From: an uncultured Sphingomonadales bacterium
Lineage (GTDB): Bacteria > Pseudomonadota > Alphaproteobacteria > Sphingomonadales > Sphingomonadaceae
DNA: 17,713 bases
Direction of reading: 5' to 3'
Assembly: GCA_937898525.1 (NCBI GenBank)
Contig: CALCBC010000071.1
Location: 1-17,713, forward strand
The notes under the pieces are model-generated. The model was not told where the DNA came from. It made no database searches and saw only the letters and a list, made by a program, of their open reading frames with translations. Within the stretch, counting starts at the first letter, position 1, and the number at the start of each line of letters is the position of its first letter. Below are positions 1-7,939 of this stretch, in pieces. The position numbers and the translations under genes are program-made.

Positions 1-2
1 TC

Positions 3-419
3 GGCGATCTCGGCTCCGGCGCGGCGTTCCGCTACAGCCTCGGCCCGCTGATCTCGTGGACTTTCCCCAACATCGCGCTGGCCCGCGCGCGAATCGCCCA
101 GGCCGAAGCCTCGCAGCAGGCCGCACTGGCCGAGTTCGACCGCACCTGGCTCACCGCGCTACAGGAAACCGAGAGCGCGCTTACCAGCTACGCGCGCGGG
201 CTCGACCGCACCGCCGCGCTGACCCGCGCCAGCGAGCAGGCACGCGAGGCGGCGCGGATCGCCCGCATCCGCTACGAGGCCGGCCGCGAGAGCTTCCAGA
301 TCGTGCTCGACGCCGAGCGCCAACTGGCCCAGGCTGAGGCCGCGCTGGCGCAGGCCGATGCCCAGCTGTCGACCGACCTGATCGCGCTGTTCCTCTCGCT
401 CGGTGGCGGGTGGCAGTGA
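3..419 (+). CDS. TolC/NodT-family outer-membrane efflux protein, C-terminal part (5' end outside window)
   Basis: Only the last 138 residues are in the window; the frame is open from the first base. The translation has the alpha-helical, Ala/Gln/Glu-rich heptad pattern of the second half of an outer-membrane efflux protein: a short strand ending SWTFPN, then long coiled-coil helices with ARARIAQAEA, the family-typical ALQETESALTSY, RYEAGRESFQIVLDAERQLAQAEA, and a C-terminus near LGGGW. TolC-family proteins trimerise into a periplasmic tunnel and outer-membrane channel that serves RND or ABC pumps. The pump and adaptor genes would be expected upstream, beyond the window. No functional link to the cytochrome genes to the right is visible. 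Substrate cannot be told from this part. Confidence 0.9.
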   Translation, partial: GDLGSGAAFRYSLGPLISWTFPNIALARARIAQAEASQQAALAEFDRTWLTALQETESALTSYARGLDRTAALTRASEQAREAARIARIRYEAGRESFQIVLDAERQLAQAEAALAQADAQLSTDLIALFLSLGGGWQ

Positions 420-450
420 CGCCGGGCATCGAGGTTTCGCGGGAGGACGC

Positions 451-792
451 ATGATGGACCAGCAAGAAACCGAGCAGGCGCGCGAGCTGCACCGCACGCT
501 TGAATTCATCGGCCTGCGCGCGCAGGCGACCACCGTCGGCCTGATCCAGCTCTGCGCCGAACTGGTAGCAGCGGGCCTGCTCAAGGGCGAGGCGATCGAG
601 CGCATAAAGGACGCCATCTTCCGCGAAATTGCGGTCACGCACCCGCGTGGCTATAACCGCTCCGAGTTCGAGCGAACGCTGCGCGCCCGCCTCGACGCCA
701 TCTTTCCCCGGGCCAATCACGCCGAACCCCGCTCTCCTGTCGGGACGGTCGCGGATATGGCATCGAGGCTCGGCTCCGAAACTGGCGACTAG
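451..792 (+). CDS. Small hypothetical helical protein (113 aa)
   Basis: I do not recognise this protein. It begins at a tandem ATGATG (451/454), 31 bases after the efflux gene stop, with a good GGGAGGA ribosome-binding site at 441-447; that site is why I prefer this start over an in-frame one at 403 inside the efflux gene. The product is soluble and mostly helical: residues about 5-50 form an amphipathic stretch around GLIQLCAELVAAGLL, followed by a charged segment ending SEFERTLRARLDAIFP and a low-complexity tail. No signal peptide, membrane helix or metal motif is visible; there is a single Cys in LIQLCAEL. Position suggests co-transcription with the efflux gene. It could be a small regulator or adaptor, but nothing in the sequence shows that. 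Confidence 0.6.
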   Translation: MMDQQETEQARELHRTLEFIGLRAQATTVGLIQLCAELVAAGLLKGEAIERIKDAIFREIAVTHPRGYNRSEFERTLRARLDAIFPRANHAEPRSPVGTVADMASRLGSETGD

Positions 793-997
793 TGCCAGCG
801 GCCAACCTTGGCCGTTCCCGGCCGCCTGTTTTTGGTCAGCGCCACCAGGAATGCGGTCACCTGCGAATCCGCCAAACGGCAGACGCCTTCAGGCCCCTGC
901 CGTTCGTTCCTTCGGTGTTTGGTCCAGCGGCGCGCCCGCTCGGAGAGCGAGGCGATCTCGTCCCTGAAGCCCGCGTGTCGCGCGGCGCCGGGCGCAT

Positions 998-1507
998 GTG
1001 CCGGGGGCTATCAAAGACAGTCATGCGCCACAGAGGTCAACTGTCGCCGCGCAGCTGCGCCGCGCGTTGGCCGGGAGCGGGCTCGAGGTCGTCGTGCAGG
1101 GTGCCTGGGCGCTCGGGCCCTGGCAGGGCGAGGGCGGCTGGAGCCACGCGACGCGGCCGAACATCCTGATCCGCCGCGGCGGCGAGACGGTCTGCGTGAT
1201 CGACACCAAGTGGAAGTGCCTGTCCGACGGGATCGCCCAGGCCGACGTCTACCAGATGATCGCCTACGCCCGCCTCTACCGCTGCCCGCGCCTGATCCTC
1301 CTCTACCCCGCCACACAATCGGATATTGGCGGTCGAGTTGGCTCGCGCACCCTCTCCCCGGGTCCGGAACGACTAGATTTGGCAAATGTCCGCATCGAAG
1401 CGGGCGAACTCGAAATCCGAACCAGCCTGCGCCGCCTCGTGAGTGGGGATGCGGTTTTCGGCAATCCCGCCGCGCATCTGGCGCCGTCGGCTGGTGAGCA
1501 TCTGTGA
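998..1507 (+). pseudogene. McrC-like restriction subunit, C-terminal remnant
   Basis: About 160 residues match the end of McrC-family proteins, the PD-(D/E)xK nuclease partner of the McrB GTPase in modification-dependent restriction. The family-typical run is visible: AAQLRRALAGSGLEV, then RPNILIRRGGE, VIDTKWK (GAC at 1202, AAG at 1208), SDGIAQADVYQMIAYARLY and LILLYPA, then RLDLANVRI near the end. The N-terminal half is missing: the frame is closed by a stop at 965-967, only a GTG at 998 offers a start, and no McrB lies upstream in the window. The residue expected to be the first catalytic Asp (RPD) reads Asn (AAC, 1160-1162), one base from GAC. A truncated, probably inactive relic is the best reading. 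Bases 793-997 before it and 1508-1619 after it hold nothing I recognise. Confidence 0.65.
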
Positions 1508-1619
1508 GACATTTGGCTGCAGCACCGGATGGGATGGAGTGGCCCCCATCGGATCGCAGCGTGCCAGAGCCAAGACATTCGGAGCGCGCGGCAATCCGAC
1601 TTCGACACAGGGCATATTT

Positions 1620-2564
1620 CTAGCGGGATTTCGGGACTCCAACCCCCAACCCTTTCGCCACCGTCTCGATCTCCACTTTCCGCCGCGGATTGGCCGCCAC
1701 CGCCCGCCGCAACGCCGCGCGAGCGTCCGCATCCCGCCCCAGGGTCTTGTAACTCCGCATCAGCATCACCCACCCCGCCACGTCGCCCGGCTCGCGTTCC
1801 AGTCGTGCCGCAAGTCGCGCGACCATTTCCTCGGCCATCGCCTGCTGCTCGGCCGGACGCAGGGCGGAGGCGGCTTCCAGTTGTTCGCGGGTCGGGCCCG
1901 GGATTGCCGCGGTGGCCGCGGCGAGGGCGGAGCCGGTGGGAGCGTTGCTGGCGGGCGACGTGGCGGCGCGCAGGTCGAGCGCGGCGGCGATGCGGTCCGC
2001 CACCGCAATCCCGTTGATCGCGCCGACCTGCTCGATCGTACGCCGCAGGTCGGCGTCCCACGGGGCGCCGTCGGGCGTCTCGGCGAGCAGCGCCAGCCAG
2101 TCGGCGATCGCGCCTTCGTGGTCGCCGGCGAGGTCCTTCTCGACCGCGAGGAAATAGCGCGTGCGCGGGTCCTTCGGGTCGAGCGCGGCGGCGCGGCGGA
2201 AGGCTTCGCGTGCGTCGGGCGGCATCGGGTCGCGCTCGCTGGCCATGACCCGCGCCTCGCCGAGCGAGGACCACAGCACCGCGCTGTCGGGGTCGGCGGC
2301 GACAGCGCGCTCGTACGCCGCGGCGGCCTCGGCATACTGCCCGCGGGCGAACAGCGCGAAGCCGAGTTCCTGCCAGGCGCCAGGATTGCCGGGCTCGGCC
2401 GCGGCGCGACGCTCGAGCCCGGCGAGCGGGTCAGCGGGGGATTCGGCGACGGGCTCAGGATCGGAGGTGGCGAGCAGGCGGTAGCCGATCGTGCCGGCCG
2501 CGACCGCCACTGCGACGATCGCGGCGACGCCGCCGCCGCCCAGCCTGGCGAGGATGCCTTTCAT
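1620..2564 (-). CDS. TPR-repeat cytochrome c biogenesis protein, CcmI/CycH-like
   Basis: The 314-residue product has one N-terminal membrane helix (residues about 11-31, GVAAIVAVAVAAGTIGY), then a periplasmic tetratricopeptide domain. TPR-type helices are seen at about 62-95 (WQELGFALFARGQYAEAAAAYERA), 96-160 and, after an Ala/Pro-rich linker at about 198-225, again at 262-292 (GWVMLMRSYKTLGRDADARAAL). This is the layout of the NrfG/CcmI C-terminal module, which presents apocytochrome c to haem ligation in System I maturation. The ATG at 2562-2564 follows a GGAGG site (2576-2580 on the plus strand). It is not next to other ccm genes here and is divergent from the multihaem operon, so a role in maturing those cytochromes is inferred. 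A general TPR membrane protein is the alternative. Confidence 0.65.
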   Translation of the reverse strand: MKGILARLGGGGVAAIVAVAVAAGTIGYRLLATSDPEPVAESPADPLAGLERRAAAEPGNPGAWQELGFALFARGQYAEAAAAYERAVAADPDSAVLWSSLGEARVMASERDPMPPDAREAFRRAAALDPKDPRTRYFLAVEKDLAGDHEGAIADWLALLAETPDGAPWDADLRRTIEQVGAINGIAVADRIAAALDLRAATSPASNAPTGSALAAATAAIPGPTREQLEAASALRPAEQQAMAEEMVARLAARLEREPGDVAGWVMLMRSYKTLGRDADARAALRRAVAANPRRKVEIETVAKGLGVGVPKSR

Positions 2565-2652
2565 CCTGCGGTATCCCTCCCCGTGTTGCCCTGGCGCCGG
2601 TGTAGGGCGCGAGGCCGCGGGTTGGGAAGCCTTCGTCCCAACTTCTTCTTCC

Positions 2653-2681
2653 CGTCACCCTGAAACAGGTTGAGGGTGACG
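2653..2681. repeat. Short palindromic intergenic repeat (REP-like hairpin)
   Basis: CGTCACCCT (2653-2661) and AGGGTGACG (2673-2681) are perfect inverted arms around an 11-base loop. The unit resembles the short GTCACCCTGAA-type palindromes scattered between genes in sphingomonads. It sits in the 236-base space between two divergent genes, so it is not placed as a terminator for either. I see no other copy in this window. Confidence 0.6.
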
Positions 2682-2765
2682 AAACTGGCTTTCGGGAAGG
2701 GGAGCGGGGCCACGACCATCGCGCTCCGCTCTGCAAACGCGGGTAGCGCAACGCGAATAGTGCCT

Positions 2766-2771
2766 TATGAT
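2766..2771 (+). promoter_or_regulatory. Possible -10 element of the electron-transfer operon
   Basis: TATGAT differs from the sigma-70 -10 consensus at one position and would put a transcript start near 2778, about 20 bases ahead of the preferred GTG start at 2801. I could not recognise a convincing -35 box or a CRP/FNR-type palindrome in 2682-2765, so this is weak. Confidence 0.22.
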
Positions 2772-2800
2772 GGCCCCGCTTGCAGTGGGGGCGTGATCCG

Positions 2801-5305
2801 GTGGGGGATACGGCCGAGCGGTTCAAGGTGGCGATCGTCGGCTCGGGCCCGGCGGGGCTCAGTGCGGCCGCGCGGGCGGCGGCGCGTGGGATGAGCCACG
2901 TGCTTGTCGAGAAGGCCGGGCACCTCAGCGACACGATCCACAAGTACCAGAAGGGCAAGCACGTCATGGCGACGCCCAGCAACCTGGTGCTGCGCAGCGA
3001 TCTCGATTTCGAAGCCGGCAAGCGCGAGGCCGTGCTCGGCACGTGGGACGAGCAGACCGCCGGGCACCAGGTCAACGTACGGCTCAATACCGAGATCGTC
3101 TCGATCACCGGCGCAAAGGGCGACTTCACGCTGGCAGTGAAGAATGGCGAGCCGATCCGCGCCGAGGCGGTGGTGCTGGCGATCGGCACGCAGGGCAATC
3201 CCAACCTGGTGCGCTGCCCGGTCGGCGAGGGCGCGGTCGTGCAGTACCAGCTCGACGACCCGGCCGAGTACGTCGACGAGCACATCGTGGTGATCGGCGC
3301 GGGCGACGCCGGGATCGAGAATGCACTCGGCCTCGCGGCTGACCCGCAGCAGCGCAACGTGGTCACGATCGTCAACCGCTCGGCCGAGTTCAACACGGCA
3401 AAGGACGCCAACGTCAAGGCGTTGCAGGCGATGCAGGCCGAGGGGCGGATCACCGTACTGATGGAAACCACCGCCCGCGCGATCGACAAGGGCGAGATCG
3501 TGTTCGACACCCGCGACGGCGAACTGAGGATGCGCTGCGACCGGGTCATCGCGCGGATGGGATCGGCCCCGCCGCGCGCCTTCGTCGAAGGGATCTGCGC
3601 CGAATTCGAGGAGAAGAACGGCAGGAAAGTCGTCAGGCCCGGCACCGGGGTGCAGTTCACCAGTGCCGACCGGGTCGCCTACCCGAAGCTCTCGCCGATG
3701 TTCGAGTCGACCGTGCCCGGGGTCTATGTGATCGGCGCGCTGGCCGGCTACCCGCTGATCAAGCACTGCATGAACCAGGGCTATGACGTCATCGAGTTCA
3801 TTGCCGGCAACACCGACCTGAAGCCCGCTGACGAGCCGATCCTCGCGGCCAAGTTCGCCCCGCTGCCCGGGGGACGCTCGGTTGACGAGTGGCTCGCGCT
3901 TTTCGCGCGCAACATCGAGATTTTCCGCGAAGTTTCGCCGCTGCAGTTGCGCGAGCTGATGCTCGAAAGCGAGGCGCATGCGTTCGCCGCGGGCGAGACG
4001 CTGTTCGTGCGCAACGAACCGGGCAGCTCGCTGTTCGCGATCGCTGAGGGCTCGGTGCTGGTCGAGGTCGATCCCGAGGACTCGTCGAAGACGGTGCCGA
4101 TCGGGCAGGGTTCGATCGTCGGCGAGGTCGGGCTGATCTCGGGCCGTCCGCGCGGCTCGACCGTGCGCGCGGCCGAACCGACCGTCTGCGTCGAGTTGTC
4201 GCGGCGCGCGGCGCTCAAGCTGCTGGCGACCGCACCAGCGGCGGCGCGCGCGGTCAACCGGATCGCGATCGAACGCCAGCTGCTGCAGATCTTCGGCTCG
4301 GGGCTCAAGCCGGAGGACGTCGCCGGGCTGGTCGAGGCGGCCGAAGTGCTCGACGTCGCTGCGGGCAAGGTGGTCATCGCCGAAGGCGCTGACGACAAGG
4401 ACGTCTACGTCGTCAGGCGCGGGTCGATGATCGTCGAGAAGGCGATCGGCGGCAAGCCGGTGTTCCTGTCGTACCTGCCGGCAGGCTCGTACCTTGGCGA
4501 GATGGCGGCAATCGACGGCTCGAAACGCACCGCGACGGTCAAGGCGGCGATCCGCAGCGAGGTCGTGCGCTTCCCGGGCGAGGCGTTCGTCGCGCTGCTC
4601 GAGGCAAAGCCGAAGCTGCGCGAGAAGGCGCTCGCCGACATGGCCGGGCGGCGCGCGGTTACGCAGTTCATCGAGGGGCGCAAGGACAGCTTCGGTAGCG
4701 CCGTCGACTACTATTCGGAGACAGCGCAGTTCCTCGTCGACAACGGCATCGGCGAGGCGACCGACGTACTGCTGATCGACGAGAAGCTGTGCGTCGGCTG
4801 CGATAACTGCGAGAAAGCCTGCGCCGACAGCCACGACGGCCTCAGCCGCCTCGACCGCGAGGCTGGCCGGACCTACGCCCACCTCCACGTGCCGACCTCG
4901 TGCCGGCACTGCGAGCACCCGCACTGCATGGCCGACTGCCCGCCGGACGCGATCCGCCGCGGGGCCGACGGCGAGGTGTTCATCGCCGAGACCTGCATCG
5001 GCTGCGGCAACTGCCAGCGCAACTGCCCGTACGGCGTGATCCGGATGGATGCGAAGCCGCCACGCAAGCCCTCGCTCCTGAGCTGGATCCTGTTCGGCGC
5101 CGGGCCGGGACCGGGCGAAGCGAGCTACGCCTGGCGCAAGGCCAACGCGCAGGGCGAAGAGGCCAAGCTGGCGATCAAGTGCGACATGTGTTCGGGGATC
5201 GAAGGCGGCCCGGCCTGCGTGCGCGCGTGCCCGACGGGCGCGGCAATCCGCGTCTCGCCCGAGAAGTTCCTGCGCTTCACCAAGCTCGTCGAGGATGTCG
5301 GCTGA
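2801..5305 (+). CDS. FAD/NAD(P)H oxidoreductase - double cNMP-binding - 4x[4Fe-4S] fusion protein
   Basis: This 834-residue cytoplasmic protein joins three modules. Residues about 8-345 are a two-dinucleotide-fold flavoprotein: GSGPAG at 14-19 for FAD, GAGDAG at 166-171 for NAD(P)H, and a closing GVYVIGALAGYPLIKH. It lacks the CxxC disulphide of thioredoxin reductases. Residues about 385-490 and 510-613 are two cyclic-nucleotide-binding folds; the second has the canonical pocket GEMAAIDGSKRTATV, while the first is weaker (GEVGLISGRPRGSTV). Residues 664 to about 820 hold 16 Cys in four groups (CVGCDNCEKAC, CRHCEHPHCMADC, CIGCGNCQRNC, CDMC...CVRAC), as in DmsB/NrfC-type four-cluster subunits. 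GTG 2801 is chosen because GTGGGGG (2785-2791) precedes it; a TTG at 2780 is possible but has no such site. The stop overlaps the next start (TGATG). Probable role: passing electrons between NAD(P)H and the membrane cytochrome under cyclic-nucleotide control (inferred). Confidence 0.88.
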   Translation: MGDTAERFKVAIVGSGPAGLSAAARAAARGMSHVLVEKAGHLSDTIHKYQKGKHVMATPSNLVLRSDLDFEAGKREAVLGTWDEQTAGHQVNVRLNTEIVSITGAKGDFTLAVKNGEPIRAEAVVLAIGTQGNPNLVRCPVGEGAVVQYQLDDPAEYVDEHIVVIGAGDAGIENALGLAADPQQRNVVTIVNRSAEFNTAKDANVKALQAMQAEGRITVLMETTARAIDKGEIVFDTRDGELRMRCDRVIARMGSAPPRAFVEGICAEFEEKNGRKVVRPGTGVQFTSADRVAYPKLSPMFESTVPGVYVIGALAGYPLIKHCMNQGYDVIEFIAGNTDLKPADEPILAAKFAPLPGGRSVDEWLALFARNIEIFREVSPLQLRELMLESEAHAFAAGETLFVRNEPGSSLFAIAEGSVLVEVDPEDSSKTVPIGQGSIVGEVGLISGRPRGSTVRAAEPTVCVELSRRAALKLLATAPAAARAVNRIAIERQLLQIFGSGLKPEDVAGLVEAAEVLDVAAGKVVIAEGADDKDVYVVRRGSMIVEKAIGGKPVFLSYLPAGSYLGEMAAIDGSKRTATVKAAIRSEVVRFPGEAFVALLEAKPKLREKALADMAGRRAVTQFIEGRKDSFGSAVDYYSETAQFLVDNGIGEATDVLLIDEKLCVGCDNCEKACADSHDGLSRLDREAGRTYAHLHVPTSCRHCEHPHCMADCPPDAIRRGADGEVFIAETCIGCGNCQRNCPYGVIRMDAKPPRKPSLLSWILFGAGPGPGEASYAWRKANAQGEEAKLAIKCDMCSGIEGGPACVRACPTGAAIRVSPEKFLRFTKLVEDVG

Positions 5306-6165
5306 TGGCGACGGCGGCAGACGACGACGCCGCGTTCCACGCCGAGCGGCGCGATTCCGACCACGAGAGCTTCCTCCTCCACGGGCGGATGCGCTGGCTC
5401 AAGGTGGCGCTCGGCCTGGGGTCCGCAGCGATCCTCGGTTACGTGCTGGCCGACGTTGACCCGCGGCCAAACGGCGGCTCTTGGTACGGCTACCTGCTCG
5501 GGACGCTCGGCGCCGGGCTGATCGTCTGGCTGTCGCTGCTCGGGGTACGCAAGCGGGCGATCACGCCCGGTCGCTGGTCGCTCAAGGCGTGGACCTCGGC
5601 GCACGTCTATCTCGGGCTGTCGCTGGTCGTGATCGCCACGCTCCACACCGGCTTCCAGTTCGGCTGGAACGTGCACACGCTGGCCTATGCGCTGATGATC
5701 CTGGTGATCGCTTCGGGGGTCTACGGGATGGTCGCCTACGCCACGCTGCCGCAGGCGCTGAGCGACAACCGGCGCGAGATGACCAAGCGGCAGATGGTCG
5801 AGGCGCTGGCCGCGATCGACCGTCAGCTCGAAGCCGCCGCCCAGCCGCTCGGGCGGGTGGAGGCGGACCTCGTCATCGCCGCGCTCGGGCAGGATCCTTT
5901 CGGCGAGGGGGCAATCGCGCGCCTGACCGGGCGTTACCGCGACTGCCGTACCGCGTCCGCGCTCGAAGCGCTCGCCGGCGGCGACCCCGCGAACGAGCGC
6001 GTCGTGGCGCTGCTGCGCAAACGCCAGGCCCAGCTGGCGCAAATCCGCCGTCACATGCACCTGCGCGCGCTGCTCGAGGTGTGGCTGTGGGTTCACGTCC
6101 CGCTCACGATCATGCTGCTGGCGGCGCTGACCGCGCATATCGTCAGCGTGTTCTACTACTGGTAG
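5305..6165 (+). CDS. Five-helix membrane cytochrome b (probable diheme)
   Basis: The 286-residue product has hydrophobic helices at about 32-50, 62-81, 100-116, 124-146 and 257-283. Helix 3 carries His100 and His114 and helix 5 carries His264 and His278; both pairs are 14 apart, the spacing that in cytochrome b-type bundles lets two helices coordinate two stacked b haems by bis-His ligation. His124, His250 and His252 are further candidates. A charged, soluble, helical insert of about 100 residues (150-252) separates helices 4 and 5. The ATG overlaps the upstream stop by one base, so translation is probably coupled to the FAD/Fe-S protein. The likely role is to carry electrons across the inner membrane between the Fe-S module and the periplasmic decaheme encoded next. 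Family assignment beyond a cytochrome b561/ferric-reductase-like fold is not certain. Confidence 0.78.
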   Translation: MATAADDDAAFHAERRDSDHESFLLHGRMRWLKVALGLGSAAILGYVLADVDPRPNGGSWYGYLLGTLGAGLIVWLSLLGVRKRAITPGRWSLKAWTSAHVYLGLSLVVIATLHTGFQFGWNVHTLAYALMILVIASGVYGMVAYATLPQALSDNRREMTKRQMVEALAAIDRQLEAAAQPLGRVEADLVIAALGQDPFGEGAIARLTGRYRDCRTASALEALAGGDPANERVVALLRKRQAQLAQIRRHMHLRALLEVWLWVHVPLTIMLLAALTAHIVSVFYYW

Positions 6166-6171
6166 CGCGCC

Positions 6172-7881
6172 ATGAGCTTTGTCATCCGCACGATCGACAT
6201 CACCGCGATCGGACGCGAGATTGTCCGCGAGCGCGAGGTCGCCGGCGACACGCTGGTCATCGGTCGCGCGGCCGAGAACGCGGTCCATCTGCCGGACCTC
6301 GCGGTAGAGCAGCAGCATGTTCGGGTTACGGCCGAGGGCGGCCGGCTGCACCTGCAGGCGATCGGCTCGCTCGGCTTTGCGCTCGACGGCCGCTCGACGA
6401 CCGACGCCACGGTCGATCCCGGGGAGGGCGGCGAGCTCGAACTCGGCTCCTACCGCCTGCAGTTCGAGCGCGAGGCGGACGGCCGCATTGCCGTCGTCAT
6501 CCGCCAGGTTGCGCGCGAGGCGGCCGACAAGGCGGAGACGCTCGGCGGCTTTTCGCTCGGCAGCGTGCTCCCGGGCAAGCGGCCGCTCGCCTGGACGGGG
6601 CTCGCGGCGATCCTGCTTGCCTTCCTTGCTGTACCGATCTGGTCGCACCTGACGCGCCCGGCGGCCGAGCCCGATTACGACCGACCCGGCGCGGTGCTGA
6701 TGGACGCGAGCTGGCGTACCGGCGCGCTGAGCTCGGTGCACCACGGGCTCGAGGACCAGTGCGAGGCATGCCACGTCGAGCCGTTCGTCGCGGTGCGCGA
6801 CGAGACCTGCCTGACCTGCCACCAGGATATCGCCGACCACGCGGCGCAGCCGCGCCAGTCGCTCGCCCGCGGCCCGCTGCCGTGGGGCGATGCCGTGCAG
6901 TGGCAGGTAGCCCACGCGTTCGGCAAGCCGGGGCCAGGCGCCTGCACCGACTGCCACACCGAGCACGAGGGCGCCGGGCGGATGGAGCCGACGCGCGAGA
7001 AATTCTGTGCCGACTGCCACGGCACTCTCGACGCGCGGCTGACCGACACCGCACTCGGCAACGCCAGCGACTTCGGCAAGGCGCATCCCGAGTTCCGGGC
7101 CCTGCTGACGACCGACCGGACGCAGGCCGAGCCGGTACGCGTTTCGCTCGACGACAGACCGCGGCAGTGGAACGGCTTGCGCTTCCCGCACGCGATGCAC
7201 CTCAGCAAGACCAACGGCGTCGCGCAGATGGCGCGGCGGCTCGGCAGGGATGCGGGCTACGGCGCGCCGCTTGACTGCGCCGACTGCCACACGCCGACCG
7301 CCGACGGGGTGCGCTTCCTGCCGGTCGACATGGAACGCGACTGCGAGGCCTGCCACAGCCTGGTGTTCGACGAGGTCGGCGGCACGTTCCGCACGCTCCG
7401 CCACGGCCGGATCGAACAGGCGCGCGCGGAGCTGCTGTCGCTCGACGCGCGCGCAACGCGCGCGACCGGGCGGCGCCGGCCGGGCGAGTACGCCTCGCTC
7501 TATCGCGCCGACTTCGGCGGGCCGGGCGTGGCGATGCTGAGCCGGGCGATGACCGAGAAGGGCCTGTGCGGCCAGTGCCACGTGCCGGCCGGCCCTCCCG
7601 GCACGCTCGCGGTCATGCCGGTGACCCAGCCGTCGCGCTACATGATTCACGGCTGGTTCGACCACGAGGACCACAAGCAGGAGCAGTGCACGAGCTGCCA
7701 CGCGGCGGGGACCTCGGACAGCTCCGCCGACCTGCTGCTGCCCGGCATCGCGCAGTGCCGCGACTGCCACCAGGGCGAAAGCGCGCGCTCGGCCGAAGTG
7801 CCGAGCTCGTGCGCGATGTGCCACAGCTACCATCCGCGCACCGGGCCGGCGGCCGCGCCGCCACGGATCGCGCGGCGGTGA
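6172..7881 (+). CDS. FHA-like domain - membrane helix - decaheme cytochrome c
   Basis: This 569-residue protein starts six bases after the cytochrome b stop. Residues about 5-105 resemble a forkhead-associated domain (VIGRAAENAVHLPDLAVEQQHVRV), with the conserved Gly31-Arg32 and His49. The serine usually three residues before that His is Glu46, and the usual NGT is LGF, so phosphothreonine binding may be lost or altered. One membrane helix follows at about 140-158 (GLAAILLAFLAVPIW), giving an FHA-in, haems-out topology. The periplasmic part has ten CxxCH haem c motifs: CEACH at 197, CLTCH at 213, then CTDCH, CADCH, CADCH, CEACH, CGQCH, CTSCH, CRDCH and CAMCH at 547. It is the natural periplasmic partner of the cytochrome b. 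FHA-haem fusions are not ones I know from a named system. Confidence 0.88.
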   Translation: MSFVIRTIDITAIGREIVREREVAGDTLVIGRAAENAVHLPDLAVEQQHVRVTAEGGRLHLQAIGSLGFALDGRSTTDATVDPGEGGELELGSYRLQFEREADGRIAVVIRQVAREAADKAETLGGFSLGSVLPGKRPLAWTGLAAILLAFLAVPIWSHLTRPAAEPDYDRPGAVLMDASWRTGALSSVHHGLEDQCEACHVEPFVAVRDETCLTCHQDIADHAAQPRQSLARGPLPWGDAVQWQVAHAFGKPGPGACTDCHTEHEGAGRMEPTREKFCADCHGTLDARLTDTALGNASDFGKAHPEFRALLTTDRTQAEPVRVSLDDRPRQWNGLRFPHAMHLSKTNGVAQMARRLGRDAGYGAPLDCADCHTPTADGVRFLPVDMERDCEACHSLVFDEVGGTFRTLRHGRIEQARAELLSLDARATRATGRRRPGEYASLYRADFGGPGVAMLSRAMTEKGLCGQCHVPAGPPGTLAVMPVTQPSRYMIHGWFDHEDHKQEQCTSCHAAGTSDSSADLLLPGIAQCRDCHQGESARSAEVPSSCAMCHSYHPRTGPAAAPPRIARR

Positions 7882-7939
7882 GGGTCGCCGGCAAAGGGGC
7901 CGGGCCGCGCGCCAGGCGCGGTCCGCGGGGGGCGGGACG

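Noticed and set aside
793..997. Possible tRNA, attachment site or transposase fragment before the McrC remnant
   Set aside because: No cloverleaf, terminal inverted repeat or transposase motif could be made out in either strand.
2801..3850. Thioredoxin reductase assignment for the flavoprotein module
   Set aside because: The two nucleotide-binding folds fit, but the redox-active CxxC between them is absent, so disulphide reductase chemistry is unlikely.
2765..4924. 719-residue open frame on the minus strand
   Set aside because: It is antisense to the FAD/cNMP/Fe-S gene, whose frame carries clear motifs. The minus-strand product is Arg/Ala/Asp-rich with no domain, as expected of a shadow in GC-rich DNA.
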